A DNA stretch of 64,000 nt, taken from NCBI RefSeq assembly GCF_021730395.1, contig NC_069369.1, positions 60,601,501 through 60,665,500 of the forward strand, read 5' to 3'. Positions within the stretch are counted from its first letter, which is position 1. Each line of letters starts with the position of its first letter. Under the pieces are notes generated by a model. It saw only the letters and a program-made list of their open reading frames with translations, searched no databases and had not been told where the DNA came from. Shown here piece after piece: positions 53,816 through 64,000 of the stretch. A program made the translations under genes and the position numbers. The DNA comes from Mercenaria mercenaria. Lineage: Eukaryota > Mollusca > Bivalvia > Venerida > Veneridae.

Positions 53816-53930
53816 CTTCGAGGTCGTTCCGATAACACTTCGCACTCAATTGTTTTCGTACTTTTGACGGAAACGGAAGCTGTTGAAATTGTCGATATTT
53901 TATAAAATGATCATGTTAGCCCAGGGATCT
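53816..53930 (-). promoter_or_regulatory. Putative SUCLG1 5' UTR and promoter
   Basis: About 115 bp separates the SUCLG1 ATG from the left edge of the LINE on the other strand. No TATA box at a sensible distance is obvious. If the annotation is right, the 5' UTR and core promoter are squeezed here or use LINE-derived sequence. Confidence 0.35.
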
Positions 53931-54397
53931 ATGCTCGGAATCCTCATTTTCCAAGCCTATATCGTCTCTTTAAGAAGGCCTGTAAGAGCAAGGACCCACA
54001 CATGATATATGACAAATTTAAGGAAATGAGATCCCATGTACAAAAGGTCATAAAGGATGCCCATTATAGATATGTTAATAACATTTTTGATGAAGTGGTC
54101 CCGTCCCAAGAAGGTGACAGAAGTAATAATTAAAAAATCTGGTCATATGTTAATAATTTTAAAAGTGGCTCTAATTAAGGTATTATATTATAACATCGCT
54201 TAGGGATAATGGTATCCTTAAAATAGACAATAAAGACAAATAAACAGTTTTATTCTGCCTACCCTATCGAAAATAACGTAAAAATGCCCCACATGGGACC
54301 TAGTAAGTACCCATCTATGTCAGACATACATGTTGAGAGTAATGGGGTATTTAAGTTATTATACTCAGTATATCACTCATTGTGCACAGGTCAAACC

Positions 54398-54634
54398 TGT
54401 AACAATTGGTAAATTTCTATCAAAGAAGTTCTAAATTTAACCTGTGAACCTTGACCTTAAGTTATTCAGAATATTTCCATGAATGCATCATTGACCAGCT
54501 CTGCAATATATACATATAATTCCCGCCATAAAGGCAGTTCTTAGATAAAACTTGAATAGCTCACATCTGTGTCTTTCTTGTTTATTATCTCACGTTAGCG
54601 AAATCCCGGAATGAAATATTACAAAAACATTACA
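54398..54634 (+). repeat. 5' LTR
   Basis: Begins TGTAACAATTGG and ends AAAACATTACA (TG...CA). It contains GTGAACCTTGACCTTAAG and CTCACATCTGTGTCTTTC. 237 bp. Confidence 0.9.
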
Positions 54635-57600
54635 TGGTGTCAGAAAATTTGGAAACTTGAAATATGGAATTAACAGGATTAAGTTCACCTGTAATTAACT
54701 TCCAGCAATCTCCCGGGACAATGGGAAAAATTCCAAAGACATGTGGAGTTAATGTTTTCTGGTCCGTTGAAGGCAAAATCGGAACAAGAGAAAGTGTCGT
54801 ATTTGCTTATATGGATTGGTGATAAAGGAAGAGACATATCAGCAGAGAACAGAAAAAAGTTGGACTTCCTTTACGAGAGGTTTAAGGCGCATGTTCAGCC
54901 TTCTTTAAACCCCATATTTGCGAGATATAAATTCAACAACCTCGTTCAAGGAAACGACACTATTGACGCTTACGTTACAAAACTAAGATTGAACGCAACA
55001 GACTGTAACTTTACAAACAGTGACGAGATGATCAGAGACCGAATCGTTTTCGGGAAAAGTTCATCGAAAATAAGAGAAAAATTAATTAACGTGTGTGCTG
55101 ACCTTCCGCTATCAAAGCCATTCAAATAGCGCAAAATCACGAATACTCAGTACAACAATTACAAACCATGTCAAGATACCAAGACATACATCACGTTAAT
55201 CGAAGTCAGAGAAGGCCGGAAATCCAGCGACAAAAACATCCGCAGTATTACCAGCAAAAACCCGCAAGAGGTTCGAACAATCGCCAGGACACAAGTAAAT
55301 GCGGCAAATATCGACATACACAGCATAAAACTGGAAATGTGTGCCCAGCTCAGGGAGCAGAATGTTACGCGTGTGGAAAGTTGAATCACTTTTCATCTGT
55401 GTGTAGATCAAAGAAAGTTTACGACATTCAATATGAGGACAGTGCTAACGGATGTGATAGCTTGGATTACAATGATGAAGATACCCAGGATTTTTACGTT
55501 GACACGGTAAACAATTCTTCTCATCCTGATCGTGCATTTGTCACCCTACATGTTGGCCCCTCCTGTTCCCCTATAAAATTCAAACTTGACACAGGTTCTC
55601 AAGTAAATATCATTCCCTTGGATACATTCCAAAGCCTTGATTATAGTGCCCCGTTGTTACCCCCAGACAGCAAACTATCATCTTACACTGGAAATGAGTT
55701 ACCTGTAGTAGGTAAGATAAGAATGCAATGTCTTACAACGGTATCACTACACAATCACTGTTCTATATTGTAGATTGTAGTGCACCCCCATTAATTAGTC
55801 TACAGACCTCACTTGACCTTAAACTCGTACAGTTAACATATTCCGTGGTAAATACAGGCAATGCAATGACCACAGAGCAGGTTAAAACGGAATTTAAGGA
55901 TTTATTCCAGGGTGTAGGACTACTCCCTGGAACATGCACATTACACTTGAAACATAATGCTGTAACCGTGGTTAATCCCCCGAGACGCGTCCCTGAGGCT
56001 TTAAGGACACGACTTAAAGCAGAATTAAAACGTATGGATCTTGAGATAATTAAGAAGGTTACTGAGCCTACAGATTTTGTCAACTCTCTTGTCGTTGTTG
56101 AGAAGCCTAAAACTGGAAAAATTAGCATTTGTCTTGACCCAAAGGCCCTAAATGAGGCAATAATGAGACCACATTACCCTATGCCAACACTGGAAGATGT
56201 TACTACACGTCTTGCCGGTTCTAAGTATTTTAAAATTAGTATACTTGACATAACCCATGCATATTGGAGTGTAAAACTTGAGGACGAATCTTCGTACCTT
56301 ATAGTTTCTCTTCCATATTTGGTCGTTATAGATTCTTAAGACTCCCTTTTGGCATAAAAAGTTCCCAGGATATTTTCCAACGCAAGATTCATGAAATCCT
56401 TGAAGGACTATCAGGCATCACAACAATTGTTGATGATTTGTTGATAAGTGGGCGCTCAAGACAAGAGCATGACGAAAACCTACGTCGCGTACTCGAACGT
56501 GCGCGTGTGAACGGGATAAGGTTCAACCCCGAAAAATGTGTAATTGGTGTCAATGAGGTGCCATTTTTTTGGTCACCTCATTACATCTTCCGGCTTGAAA
56601 GCAGATCCGAAGAAAATTGAGGCTGTCACCAAATTAGGTATCCCAAAGAATCGGGCAGAACTTGAAAATGTGCTCGGTATGGTCAATTATCTACAGAAAT
56701 TTGCCCCAAATTTAGCAGAGGTTATAAGCCCGATGCGCGTCTTCTTAAAACAGATGTGGAATTTATATGGGATCGAGCCCAAACGGAGGCGTTTGAGCAC
56801 ATGAAGCAAGTAATTACCAAAAGCCCCGTTCTAGCTTATTTCGACCACAAGAAGCAGGTTACCCTTCAATGCGACGCTTCCAAATATGGTATTGGTGCAG
56901 CCATTATGCAAGATGGCCGCCCATTGGCATTTGCATCTAAAACTATGACACAAACTGAGACTGGTTATGCCCAAATCGAAAAAGAAATGTTAGCCTTTCT
57001 ATTTGGATGCAAGCGATTCCACCAGTATGTTTATGGTAGACACGTGATTTGTCATTCAGACTGCAAGCCCTTAGCATCAATCATGAAAAAACCATTGGCT
57101 GCAGCCCCACCCCGTTTGCAACGAATGATGTTGCAATTGTCAAAGTACGACATTGAAATTCGCCACATAAGCGGAAAAGATATTCTGATTAGTGATTTGC
57201 TTTTAAGGCAGCCCGTATCTGAAACATCAGAAATAGATGGCCTTGATTTGCATGTACACACAGTTTTGCAAAGTCTGTTTATCACTGACCGAAGAATTGA
57301 GTCATTGAAAATTTCCACTGACCAAGATCCCCAGATGCAAATGTTGAAACAGGCTATTCTTTAAGGTTGGCCGGTTTCCCGCGCTGAGTGTCACGAGAGT
57401 GTTATAGAATTTTGGAATCATAGGGATGAACTCTCAGTTGCAGATGATTTTATCTTTAGAGGGCAAACATTAATTATCCCAAAGCCAGTTAGACAAGAAA
57501 TGATTGAATCAGTTCACCAAGGTCACATGGGTACACAGAAATGTATATCAAGAGCAAGAGATGTTATGTTTTGGGCCGGAATGACCCAACAAATTACTAA

Positions 57601-58857
57601 CTTTGTGTTAGAATGCCCAATATGTAACAAATATAGACGTTCTAATACAAAAGAACCATTAACGCCCAATGAAATACCACAAAGGCCATGGCAAAACATT
57701 GCTGTTGACTTATTTTCTTTTGATGGAAATGACTATTTGGTTACAACAGATTATTACAGCAGGTTCTTTGAAGTTGATACCGTTCCAAATACCCAAATTA
57801 TCACTATCATTAGGAAGTTAAAAGTCCATTTTGCTCGTTACGGAATTTGCGAAAAACTGGTAAACGATAATGGTCTGCAGCTGTCATCAGCACTATTTGC
57901 CGATTCTGCAAAGGAGTGGGGATTTTCGCACCAGACATCAAGCCCTCTTCATCCTGCTAGTAATGGATTAGCAGAAAAAACTGTGTCCATTGTCAAGTGT
58001 TTATTCCAAAAAGCTAAGGAAAGTAAGAAAGACCCTTACATAGCTATACTAGAATATAGAAATACCCCATTAGATTGTGGGTATTCCCCTTGTCAGTTGT
58101 TGATGGGAAGAAGAACAAGATCTATCTTACCTATAACAAATAAACAGCTTGAACCAAAAACAATCAACCCAGAAGAAGTTCGCAATAAAATACAAAAGGC
58201 TAAAAAGAAACAAAAAGGTTATTATGACAGACAAACAAAGCCCTTAGCCCCACTTCAAATAAATGAGTATGTACGAGTTCAAATGGGAAAGATCTGGAAA
58301 CCCGCCAAAGTTATTTAAAAACACGATGACCACTCTTACTCAGTGCAAACTCAAGATGGAACTATTTATCGCCGTAATAGGCGAGTATTGAATTAGACCA
58401 AGGAAAGATTTCCAGATATCACAGAATTCGCGCCAAATATTTTAGCTGGAACTTCAAAATTTTCCACTGAAAATAAATAACCCTTGTGGAACCTCCACAG
58501 AAAATGCTGACCATTCAAATGTTCCCAGCCTACCTAGGCTACATTCCCAGGCCCCTTATGTAACACGATCAGGTAGAGATATAAAACCGAACAGACAGTA
58601 TGCTAACGAGAATTGGATTACTGATAGCAAATAGATGGAATGTGCATAAGAATAATTTACAGTATGAAGATACATAAACGGTTTAGTTACACAGTTAATT
58701 CATTGATTATCAGGACATCGATCTTTGAGGAACTGTTAAACATAGTGTTTTATTTGTATACTGCTAATGTTATTTCATATCTACGCTATATTCAGATGCT
58801 GGTCTAAACTAAAATATAAAATTTGATTAATTGTCTTTAATTTCAAAAAGAAGGAAA

Positions 58858-59085
58858 TGTAACAATTGGTAAATTTCTATTTCTAAATTCAACCTGTGAA
58901 CCTTGACCTTAAGTTATCAGAATATTTCTATGAATGCATCACTGACCAGCTCTGCAATATAAACATATAATTCCCGCCATAAAGGCAGTTCTTAGATAAA
59001 ACTTGAATAGCTCACATCTGTGTCTTTCTTGTTTATTATCTCACGTTAGCGAAATCCCGGAATGAAATAATACAAAAACATTACA
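58858..59085 (+). repeat. 3' LTR
   Basis: Same start and end as the left LTR, 228 bp, preceded by the purine tract AAAAAGAAGGAAA. Flanked on the right by AAACC. Confidence 0.9.
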
Positions 59086-60683
59086 AAACCCCTAGCAACT
59101 GGCGTAATGCCTCAGTAGCTCCTATTTTTAAGAAGGGCGATAAGTACAACGTACCCTATCAATTACAGACCGGTCTCCCTCACATGTATTTCATGTAAGT
59201 TCCTTGAGCACATAATTGTTAGCAACTTAATGAAACACGTTTCTATGTCCAATATCTTGTTAAACTTCCAACATGGTTTCCGTGAAAAAAGGTCTTGTGA
59301 GACTCAACTAGTACAATTTGTCCATGATCTAGCCCGTAACTTGGATAGTAGCAAAACCAGGAAACATGTTCAAACTGATCGACATATTAATCATAGATTT
59401 TGCTAAGGCCTTTGATAAGGTGCCTCATAAGAGACTCGTGCACATGTTAAACTTTTATGGTATATGGGGTACCACCCTTAAATGGACTGAATCTTGGTTA
59501 AACAATAGGTCACAGGTGGTAGTCCTCGATGGTGCAGAGTCTGACCCAGCCCCCATACGAGTATAGATCTGGTGTTCCCAAGGCTCAGTGTTTGGGCCAG
59601 TGCTAGTTCTCTTATTTATTAACGACCTACCTGAAGGTATCACATCAATAGTGCGTCTCCTTGCTGACGACTGTGTGTTGTATCATGATATCCATTCTTA
59701 CTCAGATTGTCTGATCCTACAAGATGACTTGAACAAACTGCAGTAGTGGGAGCTAACATGGTTAATAAAATTTAATGTAGCCAAATGCGAGGTTATGAGA
59801 ATTTCCATACATAGACAGGTTAACCTTATTGAACATAATTACTTGCTTCATGGTCAAGTCCTGGAAGCAGTTGACTGCTAAGTATGTAGGTGTAACATTC
59901 ATTGATCCAAACACAGACAATGTGTCTAGCAAGGTCACTAGAATACTGGATTTCATACGCCGTAACCTTTCCTTTGCCCCACAGAGGACAAGAATTATGG
60001 CATACAGAACTTTAGTCAGGCTCCGAATTGAGTATGCGTCTCCGGTATGGAATCCGTACACCAAGCATAATGTGCAGAGGATTGAAAAGGTGCAGCGCAC
60101 TGCGGCAAGATGGGCATGTATGAGGTGGCGTAGGTCTAGTCATGTGGGTGACATGTTGACTGAATAAGATCTGGATAGTCTAGAGCATAGAAGTGAGGTC
60201 TCAAGTCTAACCTTTTTCTATAAAAATACATAATAACTTAGTTTATATTGACAAGGATAGGTACTTGACCCCGATTACAAGTAGGTCACTTAGAACCAGA
60301 CACAATCACCCCTTTCAATACCATAGACCTTCTCCACTCACAGACTGTTTCAAGTATTCTTTTTTTCCTTAGGTTAATACCAGCCTGGAATGTGCTGTCT
60401 GAGTCAACTGTCTCCATTGACACAGTGGACTCCTTTAAGAAGGCCATTATGTCAATGTAAAATAGTATAGCCTTGTAAATAGTTTTAGCAGGCTGTGTCA
60501 TCTACCCTTTTTAAACATGTAATCAGGCTGTCCGAGCGATTTCGGCTTCAAAATTACTTCTTTTATAAATTGTATTATACATGGGTAGTTTTATCAACTT
60601 TTCTGACTGTTAACTTGCCACCCGCATGACGTAATGATCAGTCTTGATCGAAGTCTTAATGGAAGAAAGAAAGAAAGAAATAT

Positions 60684-61595
60684 AAATGACCTCCCACAAG
60701 ACGTCCAATCAAGTTTGCCTATTGCAGATGACACTGCCAATGTCTATATGACCCTTACAATTATAAATAAATCAAAGACACTTCAAAATGACTTAAATAT
60801 ATTAGAAAAGTGGGGGCTGGATCGGGACATGGAATTTAACCCGTCCGAAAGTCAATTTGTCCACGCCATTAGTACTAAGGAAACATCCTATACCAACAAA
60901 ATACACCATTCATGGAACAATTCTAGAATCAGTCACATCAGCCAGATCCCTGGACGTGGATATGTCAAATGACCTGTGATGGAACGAGCACATCAATAGG
61001 TCAACAAAGAAGGCAAACCAAACTCTTGGACTCCTCCGAAGAAATGTCAAACTATAAGGCCATGGCTTATCAGACCGTAGTTCGGCCACAACTTGATATG
61101 CATCTGAAAGCTGGTCTCACCACATCCAAACTCAAATTGAACAATAGGACTCTTTTCAAAGATCTGCGCGCTGGGTCATGTCTGACTTCAGACGCACATC
61201 CAGTGTTACAGAGATGTTAAGGGCAGTCACTAAATTGGCGCTGACTGGATCTTCGTCGTATTGACTGTAGGCTCTCCATGACCATGAACTAGTTGCCATC
61301 CCCATAGAAGGTAACTTCACCCAATTAGGGACAGCCTCCCAACATGTCCATCTGCTGAGTTAAGATTAATCCCAGCTTTAACAGATAACTACAAATTATC
61401 TCTTTTTCCATGGACCGTTTATCACTGGAACAGCCCCCCACCTGATTACCCCGTCCTTACCAACACTTGAACAGTTAAGTATAGGTGGCAGTCATATTGA
61501 CCCTCTTTCACTATAATCTCGCTGCCATACTGTTTTTACTTTTAACAAGCTACTTATTTGCTTCTTTTTACTTGCGTATATCATATAGATATTCT
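60684..61595 (+). mobile_element. Second Jockey-like LINE, 5'-truncated and degenerate
   Basis: Starts inside the polymerase with INDLPQDVQSSLPIADDTAN (the ADD of the catalytic box), then LQNDLNILEKWG, then in other frames YQTVVRPQL and WSLDLRRID-like pieces, and a C-terminal FPWTVYHWN-like block around 61,411. Frame shifts and stops break it several times. It is joined directly to the GAAA tail of the preceding LINE, and its sequence differs from that LINE, so it is another subfamily. Confidence 0.7.
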
Positions 61596-61740
61596 GAGGC
61601 CGTAGCCGTCTTTTTGGAAGTGGTACGGTCATGATGGAACCCCAGCGGCGTTCTGCGTATGCCGAAGGCACGAGAGGGGAGACGTCCCCTCGCCCCCCTC
61701 TCGTTGGGGGGTTTTGCGAGATATGATGAGTTTTTATGCA
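61596..61740. other. GC-rich segment with hairpins
   Basis: CGAGAGGGG at 61,671 pairs with CCCCTCTCG at 61,695. An alternative hairpin GGGGAGACGTCCCC lies inside. It stands out from the AT-rich surroundings. Origin unknown; it may be the 3' end of a dispersed element. Confidence 0.45.
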
Positions 61741-61851
61741 TTTATCTATATTACAGTTATTCTATTACATACATGTATAAACAATATCTACATTCTTAAT
61801 ACATATCTTTGATGCCTGTTTTCTTTCAGCATCACACTATCCTGAGCATGA

Positions 61852-62129
61852 TTAGACACTAAAATTTATCAAATACAAATCTGCGTTTTGCGTTCGCAGC
61901 TCTGAACTCGTTTGTGCAACTTCTTTTACTCCGAGTGTACCTACTTTGTATTTGTGCACATGCATTGTCACGAGACTGTTAAGCCTAGCCTGTGACGTAC
62001 TACTCCTTAAATAGGTTTTGTTTCTCCCGAATGCCGAAAATGTCCTTTCACTGATGGCATTAGTTGCAAGATTCTGACAAGCGTCACTAATTCCGAATAT
62101 ATTGCATGGATTAGAGGCTTTTGCTAGCG
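61852..62129 (-). pseudogene. hAT transposase C-terminal dimerisation domain relic
   Basis: On the minus strand, about 90 codons read FGISDACQNLATNAISERTF, SAFGRNKTYLRSSTSQARLN and SLVTMHVHKYK, then a stop. S-x-A-x-x-E-R-x-F-S-x-(5)-K-T-x-x-R-S-x-x-x-x-x-R-L-x-x-L is the hAT dimerisation signature. A TGA in frame just upstream and no BED finger or catalytic core nearby make this a fragment. It is not obviously related to the hAT-like element at 34,071. Confidence 0.65.
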
Positions 62130-63430
62130 GAGATAGTCAAAATTGTACAACACTTAACAAGTCATATGCTGCCCCTACTCTCAAAATTGGCCACCGGCCC
62201 CTTGCTCCTATGCATATGCAAATAAATGAATAGTTTTTTGAGAGTAGTACAAAGTCCGGTCCCTTCATAATCATCAGTTACACCTAGTGCTGAAATAATG
62301 TTAAAGCCAGCAAAGCAAAATGTATTTTTACATGATTGTTTAAGAGTATCAGTTTAAGAATATAATAGTATGACCTGGTACAAGTAACTGACAAGGTTTA
62401 AAAAATTACATCCGATTGTTGTCGTTAAATAAAATGATCATTGAAATATGACGGAAATGATAATTATAATAATAAAAACAAATTAAGTGCGGAGTAAGAA
62501 AGGTTAAGTATTCTTGTTATCAGTTGTCATATACCATTCAATGATTTAAGTGATCCTGTCAACATTACACAGACCGACAGACAATAGGTATGGGCAATTA
62601 TAAAATACTTTCAATAAACTATTTTTACTAGTTAACGCCAACGCAACGATGTTCATGGTACTCAACGGAAAATTCAGTTGGTGCTTATATTTAAATAGTT
62701 TGTGTTTCTGGTTAGCGCCTGTTTCAACTTTACTTCAGTTTTGTAACGACAGGCAGTTAACCTAACAAGTTTTAAGGGCAATGCCATCAGCCAGAAAGAA
62801 AATTCTTTTGTACATATCATACTCTAACGCTGGGAAAATATACAAGCCCGTTTCAACCTAAAACATGAATCAGGGGTTTCGGACACAGTGTCTGTAATCA
62901 GATTGTCAGGGCGAACATACGCCTCGTTGATCTTGAATAAATCATTTATTTTGCTCAAAAATGTGTTTGTCCTACACCTTTCATGGAATCACAAATGAGT
63001 GTACTTGTTATTTTATTTCTACACCAAAGCTTCATAGATACAAATGCATGATTTAAGATAATTTAACTGAAGGAAAAGAACGTATAAATAATTAAACGTG
63101 TTTTCAAAGTCAGGCTCATTTTCCCATATCTTTACTCCCAATACTTTAACCTTACCCACACAATTTGTAAGTCGATATTACGATGATCAGGATATTATAA
63201 ATAAAGAAATGAAAATAGGAGATAGGTTTCAGCTGTGCATGACCATAAATTTCCGTGAAAGCCTTTGTACTGATGCACTTAATTTCCAGTACATATGAAA
63301 TCTAGCGAATAAAAAAATGTGTAACCGTGGAATTGAGTAAACTTGTGATTAAAACTCATAACTAGTCGCGTTAGCTGATGATTTTAATGTCGTTTTGTGT
63401 ATTTCATGTAAATTGTTTATGACTTTTGAA
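62130..63430. other. Upstream region of the membrane-protein gene
   Basis: AT-rich, no gene seen. The promoter of the gene starting at 63,431 should lie in its right part. No TATA or initiator could be set with confidence. Confidence 0.35.
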
Positions 63431-63934
63431 ATGGCTAACCTAGATTATATAAACACGAGGATTGAACTTAACAATATGCCGAATTCTGAACAGTACGATA
63501 GCAGGGCATCAGTTGCATCGAATTTTTCTTAGCCTGATAGCGAATTTGACATCTTAGATGATTATATCAATCTGTCAGAAGATGTCTCATATTCCAACCA
63601 AGGCGTTGTTCACGATCAAACCAGGCCGCTAAACGACAGAGGCGGGCCTTTGATTTATGCAAATGAGGCTACGTTAGAAAACGACAGAGACAGCGTAGCT
63701 CCCCCAGTTCCTAGACGTACTCGTAAGGGGAATAAGAACGGAATATCAACTATGCCGTCGTCAGTCGGGCACGAAGTTCACGGATGGTCGAGGGTGAAAA
63801 CTGCAGCATTTATTTTGATCAGTTTCGTTATTGGAGCTGCAGTTGTGCTAGCCACGGTTTATGCTAAAAACATTATCGATGCCGTAGGTACATCATTCTT
63901 TTCTTTCAATCAAATTAGACATAAAGATAATTAA
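63431..63934 (+). CDS. First exon of a single-pass membrane protein, with in-frame TAG
   Basis: One continuous frame of 167 codons from ATG, broken only by TAG at codon 34 (63,530-63,532). Codons 1-33 read MANLDYINTRIELNNMP and NSEQYDSRASVASNFS; the acidic, tyrosine-bearing tail continues PDSEFDILDDYINLSEDVSY. A proline/basic motif APPVPRRTRKG lies at 90-100 (SH3-ligand type). A strong transmembrane helix, AAFILISFVIGAAVVLATVYA, spans about 125-145, with K/R on its N-terminal side, so type II topology is likely. After GATGCC a donor (GTAGGT or AG|GTACAT at about 63,882-63,890) probably ends the exon, and the frame to 63,934 would then be intron. Type II proteins with short acidic tails include TNF-family ligands, but nothing extracellular is visible. 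The TAG means a nonsense allele, a pseudogene, or a start at a later codon. Confidence 0.55.
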
Positions 63935-64000
63935 TTTTGATTCGCGAACAGTCGTTTTTACAACATACCGAACGGAAACTGAAGTAATCGATGTTACATA

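Larger units (their letters stand above)
54398..59085 (+). mobile_element. Ty3/Gypsy LTR retrotransposon fossil
   Basis: A 4.7 kb element bounded by two near-identical LTRs and a 5 bp AAACC target duplication, inserted into the Jockey-like LINE. Parts in order: gag-like region (about 54.7-55.2 kb), a CCHC zinc knuckle near 55.37 kb, aspartic protease with DTGSQ near 55.58 kb, reverse transcriptase (about 56.0-56.6 kb), RNase H (about 56.8-57.2 kb) and integrase (about 57.5-58.3 kb). Directly after the left LTR, TGGTGTCAGAA suits priming by a leucine tRNA, and a purine tract precedes the right LTR. No envelope gene seen. The coding part is broken about half a dozen times. LTR divergence of roughly 2 % by eye suggests a fairly recent arrival. 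Clade looks Mag/K02A2.6-like. Confidence 0.92.
53931..60683 (+). mobile_element. Jockey-like LINE, split by the LTR element
   Basis: Left part (53,931-54,397) reads KDPHMIYDKFKEMRSHVQKV, IKDAHYRYVNNIFDEVV and SVYHSLCTGQT; right part starts PSNWRNASVAPIFKKGDKYN in the same frame. Downstream are motif A as LIIDFAKAFDKVPHKRLV, LLADDCVLYHD (LADD in place of YADD), AKYVGVTFIDPNTDNVSSKV and EYASPVWNPYTKHNVQRIEK, QRTAARW. This is the usual order of Jockey/CR1-type polymerases. The domain before NWRNA is partly deleted and there are stops and frame shifts, so it is dead. It ends in a GAAAGAAAGAAAGAAA tail at about 60,661-60,682. Confidence 0.85.

Noticed and set aside
62210-62235. Octamer-like ATGCAAAT sequence as a regulatory site
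   Set aside because: A single short AT-rich match with no gene at a sensible distance.

Overview
The window reads as nuclear DNA of a marine bivalve mollusc, most likely a heterodont (venerid-type) clam. It is AT-rich and intron-rich. It is crowded with short palindromic DNA elements, tRNA-derived SINEs and 140-170 bp tandem arrays built on GTGACCTTGACC-type motifs, all of which are typical of bivalve genomes. Species assignment is inference; there is no rRNA or mitochondrial marker here.

Three host genes can be supported. (1) 10,753-12,963, minus: an aromatic amino-acid ammonia-lyase of the MIO family, about 627 aa in two coding exons, with a His-Leu selectivity pair that points to tyrosine rather than histidine or phenylalanine. 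(2) 33,584-53,815, minus: SUCLG1, the mitochondrial succinyl-CoA synthetase alpha subunit, whose nine coding exons are spread over 20 kb and join in phase into about 326 aa. (3) 63,431-63,934, plus: the first exon of an unrecognised single-pass membrane protein, with an in-frame TAG at codon 34.

Layout. 1-10 kb: relics of LINEs and SINEs, then two large composite tandem-repeat elements, one with very long poly-C runs. 10.7-13 kb: the lyase gene. 15.3-23.1 kb: a minus-strand LINE split by two DNA elements, a 4.24 kb TTAA-flanked foldback element and a 0.94 kb element with CCCAGCCAGCAT ends. 23-33 kb: SINEs, tandem arrays, palindromic MITEs and a relic of a repeat-family gene with a cysteine-rich CXC motif. 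33.6-53.8 kb: SUCLG1, whose introns hold MITEs, a hAT-like element and long satellite-like arrays. 53.9-61.6 kb: two joined Jockey-like LINEs on the plus strand, the first split by a fossil Ty3/Gypsy element (54,398-59,085). 61.8-62.1 kb: a hAT transposase relic. 63.4 kb: the membrane-protein exon.

The two enzymes are housekeeping or secondary-metabolism genes with no visible functional link. The most unusual points are the TAL-like lyase in an animal genome, a 52 bp minisatellite that has copied the exon 3 splice donor of SUCLG1 six times, and dense nuclear-receptor half-site arrays carried into SUCLG1 introns by repeats.
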